In this document: one piece after another, positions 33,206 to 44,157 of the stretch
Numbering within the stretch: the stretch's first letter is position 1
How the letters are laid out: the number at the start of each line of letters is the position of its first letter
From: Nannizziopsis barbatae
Taxonomy: Eukaryota; Ascomycota; Eurotiomycetes; Onygenales; Nannizziopsiaceae
Direction of reading: 5' to 3'
DNA length: 64,000 nucleotides
NCBI GenBank assembly: GCA_014964245.1
Contig: JACVYH010000002.1
Location: forward strand, 1,205,501 to 1,269,500
Position numbers and translations under genes: made by a program
Notes under the pieces: model-generated
Seen by the model: only the letters and a program-made list of their open reading frames with translations
What the model was told of the DNA's origin: nothing
Databases searched by the model: none

Positions 33206-36200
33206 CTGCACTTATTTATACTAAACTTTTTAATGATTTAATTTACTAATATTTAATTTATTAAGAGAATAAGTTAAGAGTATAATTCTGTGTACTGTTG
33301 CATCTGTTAAACATGCTATTAGATTTTTAAATAAAATAAATTATTTATTAATTAATATTAAAAATGAAAAATATAATCATGAAAATAAAGATTATATTAT
33401 AATTCTTTATAAAAGAAAATTAGAATAACTGAATCATGTAAATTAAACAGCATGTGTAAGTATTAAATGCTTGAAAATGAATAGATTTAATTATTTAAGT
33501 AAATAAAAGATTTATAATTTCTGAAGAATTTATAAAATTTGCATGAGAAAATACTGCAGAAATAATAAACTTAAAATTCTAAAAATATACTTAAAAATGA
33601 AAATACTATAAGAAAAATAAGATTAAATATACTAAGATTAATCATGTACTAATGAAGATATATATGATTATTTTTAAAAACATGAAATCTAAAATTAGAA
33701 TTAGTTTTTATAATAAAATAAATATATATGAGATATTAGATTATTTATATATAATTCATGATTTTATATGTTTTATAAAATTATAAAAGTTATTAAAAAT
33801 TCTTATAAAATTAAAATAATTTCTAATAAAGAAAGATAAGATTGCATGATTTATATGCTGAATTAATTAATAAAATAAAAAAAAAGAAATAAATTTAAAT
33901 ATAAGTAATAAGCAGATAAGCAATCTTTAATTTCTTATAATAATATATTAATTTACTGAAATGTAAGCTTAGATTCACATTATAAACATGTAAATAATAG
34001 AAATTACTTAAAATAAGAATTTACTACAGTTATATATATTACAGTACTTTATAATGCTTTTTTAAAATATTTATTAAATAAGAAATATAAAAAATAAGAA
34101 ATAAAATTTATTCTTTTATAATTCTGATTTAAATAAATTAAATAATAGTAAAAATATAAAATTAATGAACTTATAATTAAAAATAAAGACATTAATAAAA
34201 TAAGATAAAAAGTATTATAAGAAATTAAGATATCTTTATAAAAGATTACACTCTTCAGATAATTATTATTATATTAATCTTACTTTTTATTTAAATTAGT
34301 AACATGAAAATAATAAGAAAATTATTAAACTAATTAATATAGCATTAAAGAATTTTAAGAATGCTGCAATAGCTATGAAATATGAAGATTATGTTAAGAA
34401 AATTAATTAAGAAAAAAAATAAGCATTAAAGAAGAAAGAAAAGAAAAAGAAAAAGATGAAGAATAAGAATAAAATTACTTTTTCAACTTCTTTTAGCCTG
34501 GTGAAATGCATGAAGTAGCTACTAACTAATAAGAAAGTTAATTCTTTCTTAATTACTAATCTTTTTTTTACTTATAATACTAATTATAATACAGGCTTAA
34601 TTCATTTCTTTTATGATAGTTTTTTATTTAATTCTGAAGTATCTAATCATATATATAATTAATAGAATTAATTTATTTTTTTTACATTTGTAAAAGAAGA
34701 AATTATAACAAATACTAGCTTTATATTTATAATGAATTATGAATTAATGAAACTTAAAGCAGAAAGCACTAGAAGAGAAATAACTCTTAATTAAGTAATA
34801 TTTATATTAAATTATTAAACTAATCTGATCTTGAAATTACAAGCAGCTAAGAAAAAAATATGATAGTATCTGTTTATAAATGATATTTATTATAAAACAT
34901 GAGAAAATTCTAATATATTAGTAAAATTTAAAAAGATTCTGAACATGTATGTTATAGAATATAATCTTATTTATTAATTAAATAATATTAATAAGTTAAA
35001 CTAGCATAATATATATAATAGTTATTTACTAAAGAAATTAAAAACTAATATAAAAATATAATATTACTGATTAGATTATATAAATATTAGTATTATGTGT
35101 TATGTGAAGCATAATATAAAAGATATTAAAATTACATCTGGCAGACTAATAGAAATTAATAATTTAATAAGCTATAAAGTGTGCTGGCTTGCTAATTTCT
35201 TTAGAATTATACCATGAAGACAAATTTCTCATGCTGAAATATTTTTTAAAAGAATTCATATTAATTTAATTAAACTGCTAAAAAAGAATTATAATGATAA
35301 CAGATGAGCATTATACATGCTAGATAATTATACTTGTTTTAAACTTATTTTTATATTAAATATAAAGATTATATTTAATTCTGAAATAAAGTAACTAATC
35401 ATGCATATTAGTATTAAATATAAACTATCTGTTAAGATTATTCATATGAATATTAAACAAGTACTTTTAAATAACTTTATTAAATAATTTATAATGAATG
35501 AAGATGTTATTAACTAGATTACTTCTTATACTTCTAAGCAGAATGAATTAATTAAATAATCTAGTAGCATCTTAATCTTAAAAGCTTATATTTTATAATT
35601 AGATATGTGATTACCTGAAAATCTATAATCTAAATGTATGAAAACTACTATATATCTCAAGAACTTTATTCTGATAAAGCTTTTAGAATGAAGATTACTA
35701 ATTTAGACACTTAATTAATTTATTAGCATTAAACAGCTAATTAATCTTGATTATTTACATGCTTTTAAATGTAAAGCATATATTTATAATTTAAAAATAA
35801 CACATTTATAAAAACTAGCTATGAGAGTTCACATCAGCTACTTAATTAGTTATAATTTATTAAATATCTTTTATATATGAATTCTGCATTTAAAAAGAAT
35901 TATAAAAATTTATAATATAAGATTTAATGAGAATAGAATTTTTAATTCTAAGAAATCTCATATTAATTCAGAAATGATTAATAAGTTAAAAAAGCTTATA
36001 AAAATTTTAAATCTGATTTTTATTAATATTATTTTTTAAAAAAAATATCAAATTTCATATATATATAATAATAATAAATATACAATTTCTCTTCTTATTT
36101 AAAAAAATAAAAAAAATTAAAATATAAATTCTGTAATTTTACTGCTTAAGAACTCATAATTATTCAAGAAAAAATTAATCAGCTTTTCTGAGCTTGAAGC

Positions 36201-36288
36201 TTAACTTTTTAATAACATGCTAGCTGTGAATTCAGCTAATAAGAAAGCAGAAAAGAAACTGCAGATTTAGCTTTTAATATCAGAAGAA

Positions 36289-36546
36289 ATGCTAGAGCTA
36301 AATTTTACTAATAATAATATGCTAGATTTATTTTCTAAGCAGAATGAAATTCTAGAAGTAATAAATACTTATCTATTACTAGCTCTAATTATCATTAATG
36401 ATAATAATATTATATTAAGTAAAAATAATTTAGAAATACTTGAAAATAATCAAGAAGATCTTGCAGAACATGTTTCTAATAAGATTAAGTTAAATAAAGA
36501 TAAATTAATGAAGAAAATTAATAAAATACCTGAGAAAAAAAATTGA
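36289..36546 (+). pseudogene. Copia polyprotein fragment between IN and RT (element B)
   Basis: An 85-codon open stretch (MLELNFTNNNMLDLFSKQNE at the start), acidic and Asn/Lys-rich, in the position of the integrase-RT linker of copia polyproteins. The same sequence occurs mutated with stops in element A (about 15,350-15,615). It is open by chance survival and not a separate gene. Confidence 0.5.
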
Positions 36547-37140
36547 TTAAGTCATATACACCTGAATCTTACTCTAGCAAATATTATAACAGGAAAATAA
36601 AGATGCTGCTTAAATTATGATTAACATGTTATTTTTAATAAAGTAATGAGAAAAGCTGCTTTTTATAGTAAGATTAAACAGAATTTATATCTTATATTAT
36701 TTCAGACTGCATTTGTACAAGCTGTGTAAATAAAAACTTTTATTATTACTTAAGAATATAAAATAATAGTAATTTCTAATAAAAAAATTCTTATAAAAGA
36801 TTTTCCTTCTGCTTCAGATGACTAAAAGAAAATATACTGTTATTCTGAGATAAAGAGCTTTTTTAAAACTACTAAGATTAAATAGCAAGAATTATTACAG
36901 CATGAAATTTTTTAAATTGTTAATGAAATGAATAATTAAAAGTTACTATTCTGCTACTGAATTTTTATTTATAAAAAAAATGAAAATAGCATTCTAATTA
37001 AATATAAAGCATGCTTAGTTACTCATGGCAATTTATAACCTGTTAATTAAAAGAAAGAAAACAGAGCTACTATGCTTATCACATTTGTATTTCAGATGCT
37101 TATTATTATAATAACAGCATTTAATTTAAAAATCTTATAA

Positions 37141-37407
37141 ATGAATGCAATGAATGCATTTTTATATAGTTTTTTATATAAGAAAGTTTTCTGTAAAATG
37201 CTTAAAGATTATAAACATTTAAAAAAATATATTCTTCTTTTAAAAGTATTATACAGGCTCTGTTTAGCATCAAAACTCTGGCAAATCCTCTTTATAAAAG
37301 AATTACTTGATTTAAGCTTTATTTTCATGCTAGAAGAATCATGCATTATGACTTGCTCTAGCATTATAATCTTCTTTTACATTAATGATATTATCATTCT
37401 TTATTAA
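37141..37407 (+). pseudogene. Copia reverse transcriptase fragment (element B)
   Basis: An 88-codon stretch reads NAFLYSFLYKKVFCKMLKDY at its start and later LEESCIMTCSSIIIFFYIND. These are the copia RT segments DVxNAFLxGxLxEExYxxxP and the catalytic YVDD box. The first Asp of the box is Asn here (G-to-A), so the active site is destroyed. This identifies A and B as Ty1/copia with plus-strand coding. Confidence 0.85.
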
Positions 37408-38459
37408 AAGAATTAAGCTAAGAAGATTAAAAATATATTACAGATGCTTAAAGAATGTTTTTCATGTAAGAAAATGAGAAAATTATAATAATTTCTTAAG
37501 ATAAGAATTATTTATAATTAAATGAAGCAACAGGCATAGCTTCTATAAGATGCATATATAAAAAAGATTATTAGTAATTTTAATCTGAATTTTATGCTAA
37601 AGATTAGAAGTTCTTTTTCTAATTAATTATTATGTAAAAATAAGAAGCAGATAACTTCTTAAAAAATACATGTGTATTAATAACATATAAGTTTCATCTT
37701 ATATGTTATTATAATTACTTATTCTGATATAGCAGTAGCTACTAGCTATCTTAGCAAGTTTCTTATAAATTCTAGCAATTATTATATAGCAGAAGCAGAT
37801 CAGATAATTATTTATTTATAAAATATAAAGTATCTCATGCTTTATTTTAATAGTTTTATTAGCTAAGAGAGTGAAGAATAAGCAGCATGAGTTGTATTTA
37901 CAACTACTTCAAATGTCTTATTCATAGATTAAGAAGAAGTAAAATTAACATAAAATTATCTCTTTATTTTATTCAGAGAACTAATTAATTAAAAATTAAC
38001 TAAATAATAAGTAGTTAGTTCTTTAATAATAAAAGCTAAATTACATGCATTAGATCATGCAGTAAAAGAAGTCATTTAATAAAGAAGATTTTTTAGTTGA
38101 ATGAAGTTTAATATTAGAAATTCTGACTCATTTATTATTAATTATAATAATGCTTAAATTATTAGCATAATTAATAAAGAAGAAATTGTATTATTTATAA
38201 AGCTTTATTATATTAATATTAAGTAATACTAGCTTTAGCAGAAGATAAAAGAAAAAAGAGTAAATATTTAATAAATACTTACTGCTTAAATAGCAGCAGA
38301 TAACTTGATGAAGTTATTATTCAGTTAAAAACTTGCTAATTTCATGAAAATACTTGAATTAGCTGATGTTACTGAACTTATACACACTTAGATAGATTAT
38401 ATTATCTGATTAAAAAGTTATAATAGCTTTAATTCAGCTTTAATGATTTAATCTGTTAA

Positions 38460-38472
38460 AGCTGGGGGGGTG
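38460..38472 (+). promoter_or_regulatory. Polypurine tract of element B
   Basis: agctgggggggtg immediately precedes the 3' LTR. The corresponding site in element A reads agctaagagaata, so the G run was lost to G-to-A changes there but preserved here. Confidence 0.7.
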
Positions 38473-38665
38473 TGTTAATAAGAAAATACAATACTATCTA
38501 GAAAAATATAAGCAAGTACTTATTAAGCACATAACATGCTAACTGACTGTTATTATATTTATATGCTCTTCTCATAGAATATTTATTATTTTATAGATTA
38601 TAGATTATGTTATAGTCTTCTTTGCATTATATCTTAATAATCTCATTTTCTCTTAATAACTAATA
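38473..38665 (+). repeat. 3' LTR of copia element B
   Basis: 193 bp, starts TGTTAATAAG and ends AACTAATA. It is more mutated than the 5' LTR at the island edge. Confidence 0.9.
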
Positions 38666-38670
38666 GAAAT

Positions 38671-38840
38671 CTATTAAGTAATCTGCATGAAATACTTCTT
38701 TTTATTAATGAATTCATGTATATTACTCTGTGTGAGAGATATTTACCTTAAATACTCTTATATTAGTTATATAGCAAATTATAATCTAATTATATAAAAC
38801 TAGTATATAAATAATTTAATAAGAATCATATTATATAACA
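38671..38840 (-). repeat. 3' LTR of element C (main part, interrupted by B)
   Basis: Aligns over its whole length with 61,460-61,629. It starts, on the minus strand, TGTTATATAATATG. Its last eight bases (tgagaaac on the plus strand) lie at 32,990-32,997 on the other side of element B. Confidence 0.8.
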
Positions 38841-39874
38841 CACTTCTGCAGACTTAGCAGATCATGCAAGTCTGTTAATTAATTAAGTTCTTAAGAAACA
38901 TAATCTTAAATATTACTTTTAAAATTTATAACTGTTATTAATTAGATGTTAAAATACTAATTAAGCTGATTCTAAAAGTATTCTAATTAAATCTTGAATA
39001 TTATTAATCATATCTTGAATTTATCATGAGATGAGAGTAAATTAATAATTAATATTTATTCTTAAATTCAATATTCTGATTAGATTATATTATTCATGTT
39101 ATTAAGAAACAATAAATATTATTAGAAGTTATTATTTTCTTTATTTAAGAAATTTATTCTGTTTTTTTTCTGATTAAGTTAGTATTATATAAAAGTATAA
39201 ATATTTAGAATTTGTAGTTATTCATGCTTTTTTTTTCTTTAGTTAAATTCATATGCATATTAATAAGTATATTTTTTTTTTTCATGCAGTTTATATTTAT
39301 TATATTATTTTTAGATAATTAGCATATATTATTTATTTTATTATTACTTTACTTTTTATTATTTAATTTATTTTAATATTATTTAGATAATTAAATAATT
39401 TATTAAGATATTTAAATAATTTAATGAGAATTTTATTTCAAACTTATATAAATTTTTATTAATTAATCAGATAAATACATAAGCATTATGTTTATTCTTA
39501 TTTAAATTATTTTTCTAAATAAGAATATTAAATTTATAATTATTTTATTCTTTAATTCTAATTAGCTTGTTATAATAATTATTATACTTATCTTTAATTC
39601 TAATAAGTAGCATATAATTTAATTTACTTAATTTATTCTAATATATTCATTTTCTAACTTATTTAAATATTTAAGCATTACTAATAAAATAATTTTTTAG
39701 ATTTTAATTTTTACTTTATTTTCTATTTATCTGAGATTTTTAAGTTTTTGTTAAAATTTCTTTAAAATAAAATCTTATTTTTAGATTTTAACATTAAAAA
39801 GCATTACTAATAATGAAATAATTATTCTTTTTTAATAAGTTTTTAAATTTTAATAAAACTTTTTTAAATACTAC

Positions 39875-40542
39875 TAGACTGCAAATGAGTCTGAGTTAAA
39901 CTTGAACTCAAACTCAACTCAACTTAAACTAAGTCAAGTTGAGCCCTAGTATGGAGATCTCATCAAGTTTCAAGTTGAGTTAGACTTGACTCAGTCCAAG
40001 TCAAGATTTCAATTCAAAAAACTCATATTTTTCATGCACGGCGGCCATGATCTAACAAAAGTAATGATGATGAGATGAATATTGACTGTATGGAAATGAG
40101 AGTAGAATCATTTGAAAGATCTTGAATTAAGCTTCAAGACATGCCTACTCTCATATTTTTAACTATTTTTCCTGATTTTATATTGCTTGTCAAAGATGTC
40201 ATGTTATTATCACCAAGAATGAAAATTTTAATTTGGTAATGAATCTTTAAACACTCATATAAATTTGAGGAAAATAGCTAAAAATATAAAAGTAGGCATG
40301 TTTTGAAGCTGAATTCAAGACCTTTCAAACAGTCCTATCCTCATCTCCATACAACCAATATTCACCTCATCATGGATTTATTAATCTGGTGTCTTGGCAG
40401 CAAGTCCAAAACTCAACTTAACTTGACTTGTTTGAATCAAGTTTCAAGCTAAGTCAAGTTATTAATTAGATAGTGCAAGTCAAGCTCAAGTTAAGTCTGG
40501 GAAGATCAAAACTTGACTTGACTCAGACTTGTTCACAGTCTA
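39875..40542. mobile_element. Foldback (long inverted repeat) DNA transposon, un-mutated
   Basis: A 668-bp element that is almost entirely one inverted repeat. The left arm runs from tagactgcaaatgagtct through catgcctactctcatatttt, and the right arm returns as atataaaagtaggcatg down to gacttgttcacagtcta. Arms are about 270-310 bp around a centre near 40,210. Flanks repeat aatactac (39,867-39,874 and 40,543-40,550), an 8-bp duplication, or 10 bp if the ends are read as AGACTG...CAGTCT. Eight bp suggests a hAT-type origin and 9-11 bp a Mutator-type one. It encodes nothing. It sits in the RNase H/3' part of element C, and unlike its surroundings it keeps normal composition. A RIP-mutated terminus of the same family lies at about 11,835-11,905. 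Confidence 0.85.
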
Positions 40543-41559
40543 AATACTACTGAAGTCTTTTAGAATGTTTTTTAAAATTTAAATTTTTTAAAAAAATTAG
40601 CTTTTAAAATAACTTTCAGATCTTTAAAATATTAATTTTATTTCTTCTATTTTTTAGATCTTTATAAATTATAATTCTGCTATAATTTTCTAGTAAATTA
40701 CTAGTATTTCTGAATATTATATGAAGAGTTTTTAAATTTAAGAAAGTAAAATAAAAATTTCTCATATATAAAAATCTGATAAGAAAAATTAATATAAGTA
40801 GAAAATCTTTCTTCTGCTCATCTTCTTTATTAATTTATTATTTATTCTAATTATTTTTATTAAAAAATTTATTTTTATTAATTTTCTATATTAATTTGTT
40901 TAAGAAAAATAGAAAATTTATCTTTTAGCAGAGCTTTTATAAGTTTATTAGTAATTATAATATTTATAAAAACATGTTTAACTTTTATTTATTATTCATA
41001 AATTTTCTAATAAAGCTAGTAATTATAAATACTAACATGTTATAACTTTATTTAAAGTTTTATAATCTTATTATTTATAAGTTAAATTATTTAAATATTA
41101 TTATATTAAATTTATAAAATTTACTTGTTAAATTTTATAATAAGTTTATAGAATAATCTTAATATATATAATCTTTTTTTTATAACTTAAGATAATATTA
41201 ATAATTTAGCTTCAGTAATAAATGTTATAATTATATCTTATTTATTTATTTTTTATTTTATTATTCTATTAAGTAACTTTATTATATAAATTTATAAGCT
41301 TTTTTAATTAAGTAAATTATTTATAAAAAACATATTACTAGTTATTATGAAATTATCTTTATTTCTGAAGCTTAAATAATAATATTTTATTTATTTAAGA
41401 TAGTTAAAAATTTTATTTACAGCTTTATAATATGCTTCAGAAAAATTCTGTAAGAATTAGAATAATTTAAATATTATAAAAGTAATATCTAATCTTGTAA
41501 TAACTGTAGCATATATTAAAAAGCTGATTTTATATTAATATGTATTTATTTAAGTATAA

Positions 41560-41880
41560 ATTACTTGATCTAAATTTAAAAACAGCTTCTATTACTTTAT
41601 TAAAGTTAAATTATTTATTACTTTAGTAACTAATCTTCTGATTTTATTAATATAAATAATCTAGCTTAGTTATATTTTTCTTACTGGTTAATCTTATATA
41701 ATTTCAATTCTGAAAAATTATTAAAAATTCTGATTTTTATCTAGATTAATTTTCTGTTCAGTATAAAGCTTTTTTATAATTAATTTAGCTTTAATTCTTC
41801 TTTTTTTATTATGAATAATAATTATATTATTAATATAAAAAAATATAAGTATTTTATTTCTGAGTATATAATATAATTTA
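41560..41880 (-). pseudogene. Copia reverse transcriptase relic (element C)
   Basis: On the minus strand the stretch 41,811-41,850 reads ILIFFYINNIIIIHNKKR, corresponding to the copia RT catalytic box (YVDD mutated to YINN) and the following IIIxxN segment. Next comes IKxKLIIKKLYTEQ and, further left, fragments like the FxIEIIKxN region. Stops interrupt it. It fixes element C as Ty1/copia on the minus strand and shows that D inserted just upstream of this point of the RT gene. Confidence 0.7.
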
Positions 41881-42129
41881 TATTAAGATGGGAAAAGTGA
41901 AATGCTTAGCTAAAATAAATGATAGCAAAATAGAGAGTATGTCTGCTAATAGCTATGAAGCTTAAGATGTGCAATTAGTAAGTGTGAAACATATAATGCA
42001 TGATTAATGTATGTAAAATGAAATAGAAATATGTGATAGCAGTTAAATAATGATAGATTAATAGTATTAAACAATGACAGATAATATAAAAGCATGTGAA
42101 TCAGAAGAAAAAGATAAAAAAAAAAAGAA

Positions 42130-42225
42130 TGCCCGGCACCGGTGGCATAATGGTAATAAGCACCACCGGGCACTGGCCGGCCTTAACTAATTCTGAGGTC
42201 GGGGGTTTGAATCCCCCTGGGGCAC
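42130..42225 (+). ncRNA. tRNA-derived Pol III promoter head of the retroposon
   Basis: An A-box-like tggcataatggtaataagc (from about 42,143) and a B box in ggggtttgaatcccc form a perfect 5-bp T stem with a 7-base TTTGAAT loop. The ends tgccc / gggca pair like an acceptor stem. The middle is enlarged compared with a normal tRNA and no anticodon arm is evident, so this is a tRNA-derived promoter and not a functional tRNA gene. The B-box C is T, as in many SINEs. Confidence 0.8.
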
Positions 42226-43670
42226 ATGTCTTTTTTACCTGCCAAGACTAGAAGGCATTAAAAATCAGGAGGTTTCAGGACCTCTCCACATCCTCAAAAA
42301 ATCCCAGATGTTTCTGGGCCTCATGGGCACCAATTATGGGGCCTGGGGACCCCGGAAACACCAGCCACAACTAGGGAAGCTTTTAAAAACCATCTGATCT
42401 CGGGCTCTTCAGAGAATGAGGGCAGCGTGCGATTACGCGGCCTGAAAACCCCCGGGAAGTCAGGACACCCTAGGCCTCCATAACTTGCTCACGTGATAAG
42501 CCACTGCGTGCTAGGTGAATACCCGTGTTCCAGGCAGAGGTGAGGCCCGGGCTTAGCCAAGCCCGGGCTTCGCCGAAGCCCGGCAGCTAGTGATAAATTA
42601 GGACTAGCGGTTGCGGAGGTGGTTAGTCAGCCAAAGGAGCTCGGAGCTCCGGAGCCTTCAGGCTCCGTGGGCACCGGGGGAAGCCCAGTGGCGGGCGAGA
42701 CTGCGACAGCCGATTGGTAGGCTGCGATGCTGAGATTGGCAGCACGGAAGCTATGAAGTTATGATTAAGAATTGGTAACATGTAACTAATAGTGAGCGGC
42801 GGCCCTTAACTATGAATGGGCAGGAAATTAGTTAAGGGGCCCGAGAGGACAGTTCGCAGCAGTTGGTTATTATAAGCATTGTATGTAATAGCTTAAGATG
42901 TATCCCCTGAGTCTGGCAGGGGCTACTCTTCCAGACTGAGTTAGGGCTCAAATTCCTAATTTCTTACCTAAAGGAAACAAGAATTGCTACCCGAGAGTGG
43001 AATTTACAAGCCTAAAACAGACTGATAATATTCACTTTTCAAGCGTATTTTGGAAAATTTCCAACCTCAATTTTGCTCCGGGCATGCATGCCCGGAGCCA
43101 CCCCTAAAAAATCTCGCTCCGGGGGTCAAAAATCTCGCTCCGGGGCCTAGCTCCGGGGCTCCACTACCCGGAGAAAACACCCGCGACAACCTGTCTCAAA
43201 AATGGTTTTGGGACACCTTTCAAGCTGAGCGCTGCTCCGGGCATCAGATGCCCGGAGTAGCCCCTAAAAAATCTCGCTCCGGGGGTCAAAAATCTCGCTC
43301 CGGGGCCTAGCTTCGGGGCTCCACTACCCGGAGAAAACACCCGCGACAACCTGTCTCAAAAATGGTTTTGGGACACCTTTCAATCTGGGTGTTGCTCCGG
43401 GCATGAAGTGCCCGGAGTAGCCCCTAAAAAATCTCGCTCCGGGCTTCAAAGATCTCGCTCCGGGGCCTAGCTCCGGGGCCTCTATGCCCGGAGATAAAAA
43501 AGTTGTATTTTCATTTCTGAGGAGGGGAGACATTTCATTTGCCTAGTTTATTTGTATTTTTCTTATATTTAAATGTATGTAATAGTTAGTAAATTCTGTT
43601 TAAGCAGGTAGTCTTCTTAGTTACAGATTGCATAAGACTATAATGAATAAAAAAAAAAAAAAAAAAAAAA
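42131..43670 (+). mobile_element. Full-length tRNA-headed SINE-like retroposon
   Basis: About 1.54 kb in three parts: a tRNA-like head (42,130-42,225), a GC-rich body, and an AT-rich 3' tail of roughly 150 bp ending in about 22 A (43,649-43,671). A-rich flanks aaaaagataaaaaaaa on both sides form the target duplication; the other LTR copy of element D shows the empty site. The body has no long conserved frame. The 3' half contains about 2.7 tandem copies of a 160-bp unit (43,075-43,500). The sequence shows no RIP-like decay although it sits inside a decayed LTR. It is long for a SINE, but Pol III-type head, lack of coding, poly(A) and target duplication fit that class. Confidence 0.85.
43075..43500 (+). 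repeat. GC-rich 160-bp tandem repeats with hairpins
   Basis: Units begin at 43,075, 43,234 and 43,394, the last partial. Each starts with a palindromic hairpin (ctccgggcatcagatgcccggag in the second unit, about 10-bp stem). It is followed by two aaatctcgctccgggg motifs, a second gctccgggg/acccggag pair and an A/C-rich stretch. Unit lengths of 159 and 160 bp are not multiples of three, so frames do not persist and the open frames here are not genes. Confidence 0.9.
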
Positions 43671-44157
43671 AGATAAAAAAAAATAATTTATATAATTATA
43701 CTAATCTAGAAACTATGTATAATGCTAAAACATGCATGAAGAAATAAAATAAAATGATAGAATAAATTAATAATTTAAAGAATAATAAGAAAATAATAAT
43801 AATAAGTATCTAATTTTTATATGCTAGAGATATCAAGAATAATAATAATAATAATAATTAATTAATAATTATAACTAGTCTTTAATAACAAGATTTATTT
43901 TTAGAATAACTTGATTAATGAGCTGTGTGTAAAATGATTATTAAACATGTATACTCAGGCTAATTACCAGTCTTTATGTACTTCTTGATGCATTTAAATA
44001 ATATAAATTCTTTTTTTTTAGAGTATTATCTTTTTCTAATATTTTTTAATTTTATCTTGCATGTTATTACCTGCAATTACTACATGTAAAATATTTAATT
44101 AATATCTACATTATTTTATTAGTATTATAATAATAATAAATGCATCTTTTCACTATA

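Larger units (their letters stand above)
32998..38665 (+). mobile_element. Ty1/copia LTR retrotransposon B, full length, RIP-mutated
   Basis: A 5,668-bp element with two 193-bp LTRs (32,998-33,190 and 38,473-38,665). The flanking 5-mers are gaaac (32,993-32,997) and gaaat (38,666-38,670), one duplication with a single C-to-T change. It inserted within the 3' LTR of element C, eight bases from its outer edge. The internal start gttatgag (33,191) matches the complement of the anticodon region of initiator-Met tRNA, the half-tRNA primer used by copia elements. A run of seven G just before the 3' LTR (38,464-38,470) is the polypurine tract. RT remnants are on the plus strand. It is the same family as element A, with which it brackets the 15-kb gene island. 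Confidence 0.93.
41884..44157 (-). repeat. 3' LTR of gypsy element D, interrupted by a SINE-like insertion
   Basis: 41,884-42,126 aligns with 56,532-56,775 and, after the insertion, about 43,671-44,157 aligns with 56,764-57,253. The uninterrupted copy at 56.5-57.25 kb is the empty-site control for the insertion. Confidence 0.85.

Noticed and set aside
39876..40541. Reading the foldback element as a Tc1/mariner MITE with TA duplication
   Set aside because: TA does flank GACTG...CAGTC, but the identical aatactac on both sides outside it would then be unexplained. An 8-10 bp duplication fits better.
42130..42225. Functional tRNA gene
   Set aside because: T arm and A/B boxes are good, but the anticodon arm is not formed and the middle is too long. 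It is the head of a retroposon.
43050..43533. Open frames of 61-86 codons on both strands in the GC-rich repeats
   Set aside because: They arise from the tandem units (period about 160 bp, not a multiple of three), occur on both strands, and repeat at 2.9 kb within a poly(A)-tailed insertion.
43800..43870. AAT/AATA microsatellite-like runs as CRISPR or centromere-type arrays
   Set aside because: Simple AT-rich slippage sequence within an LTR. No spaced repeats are present, and CRISPR arrays are not expected in a fungal nuclear genome.
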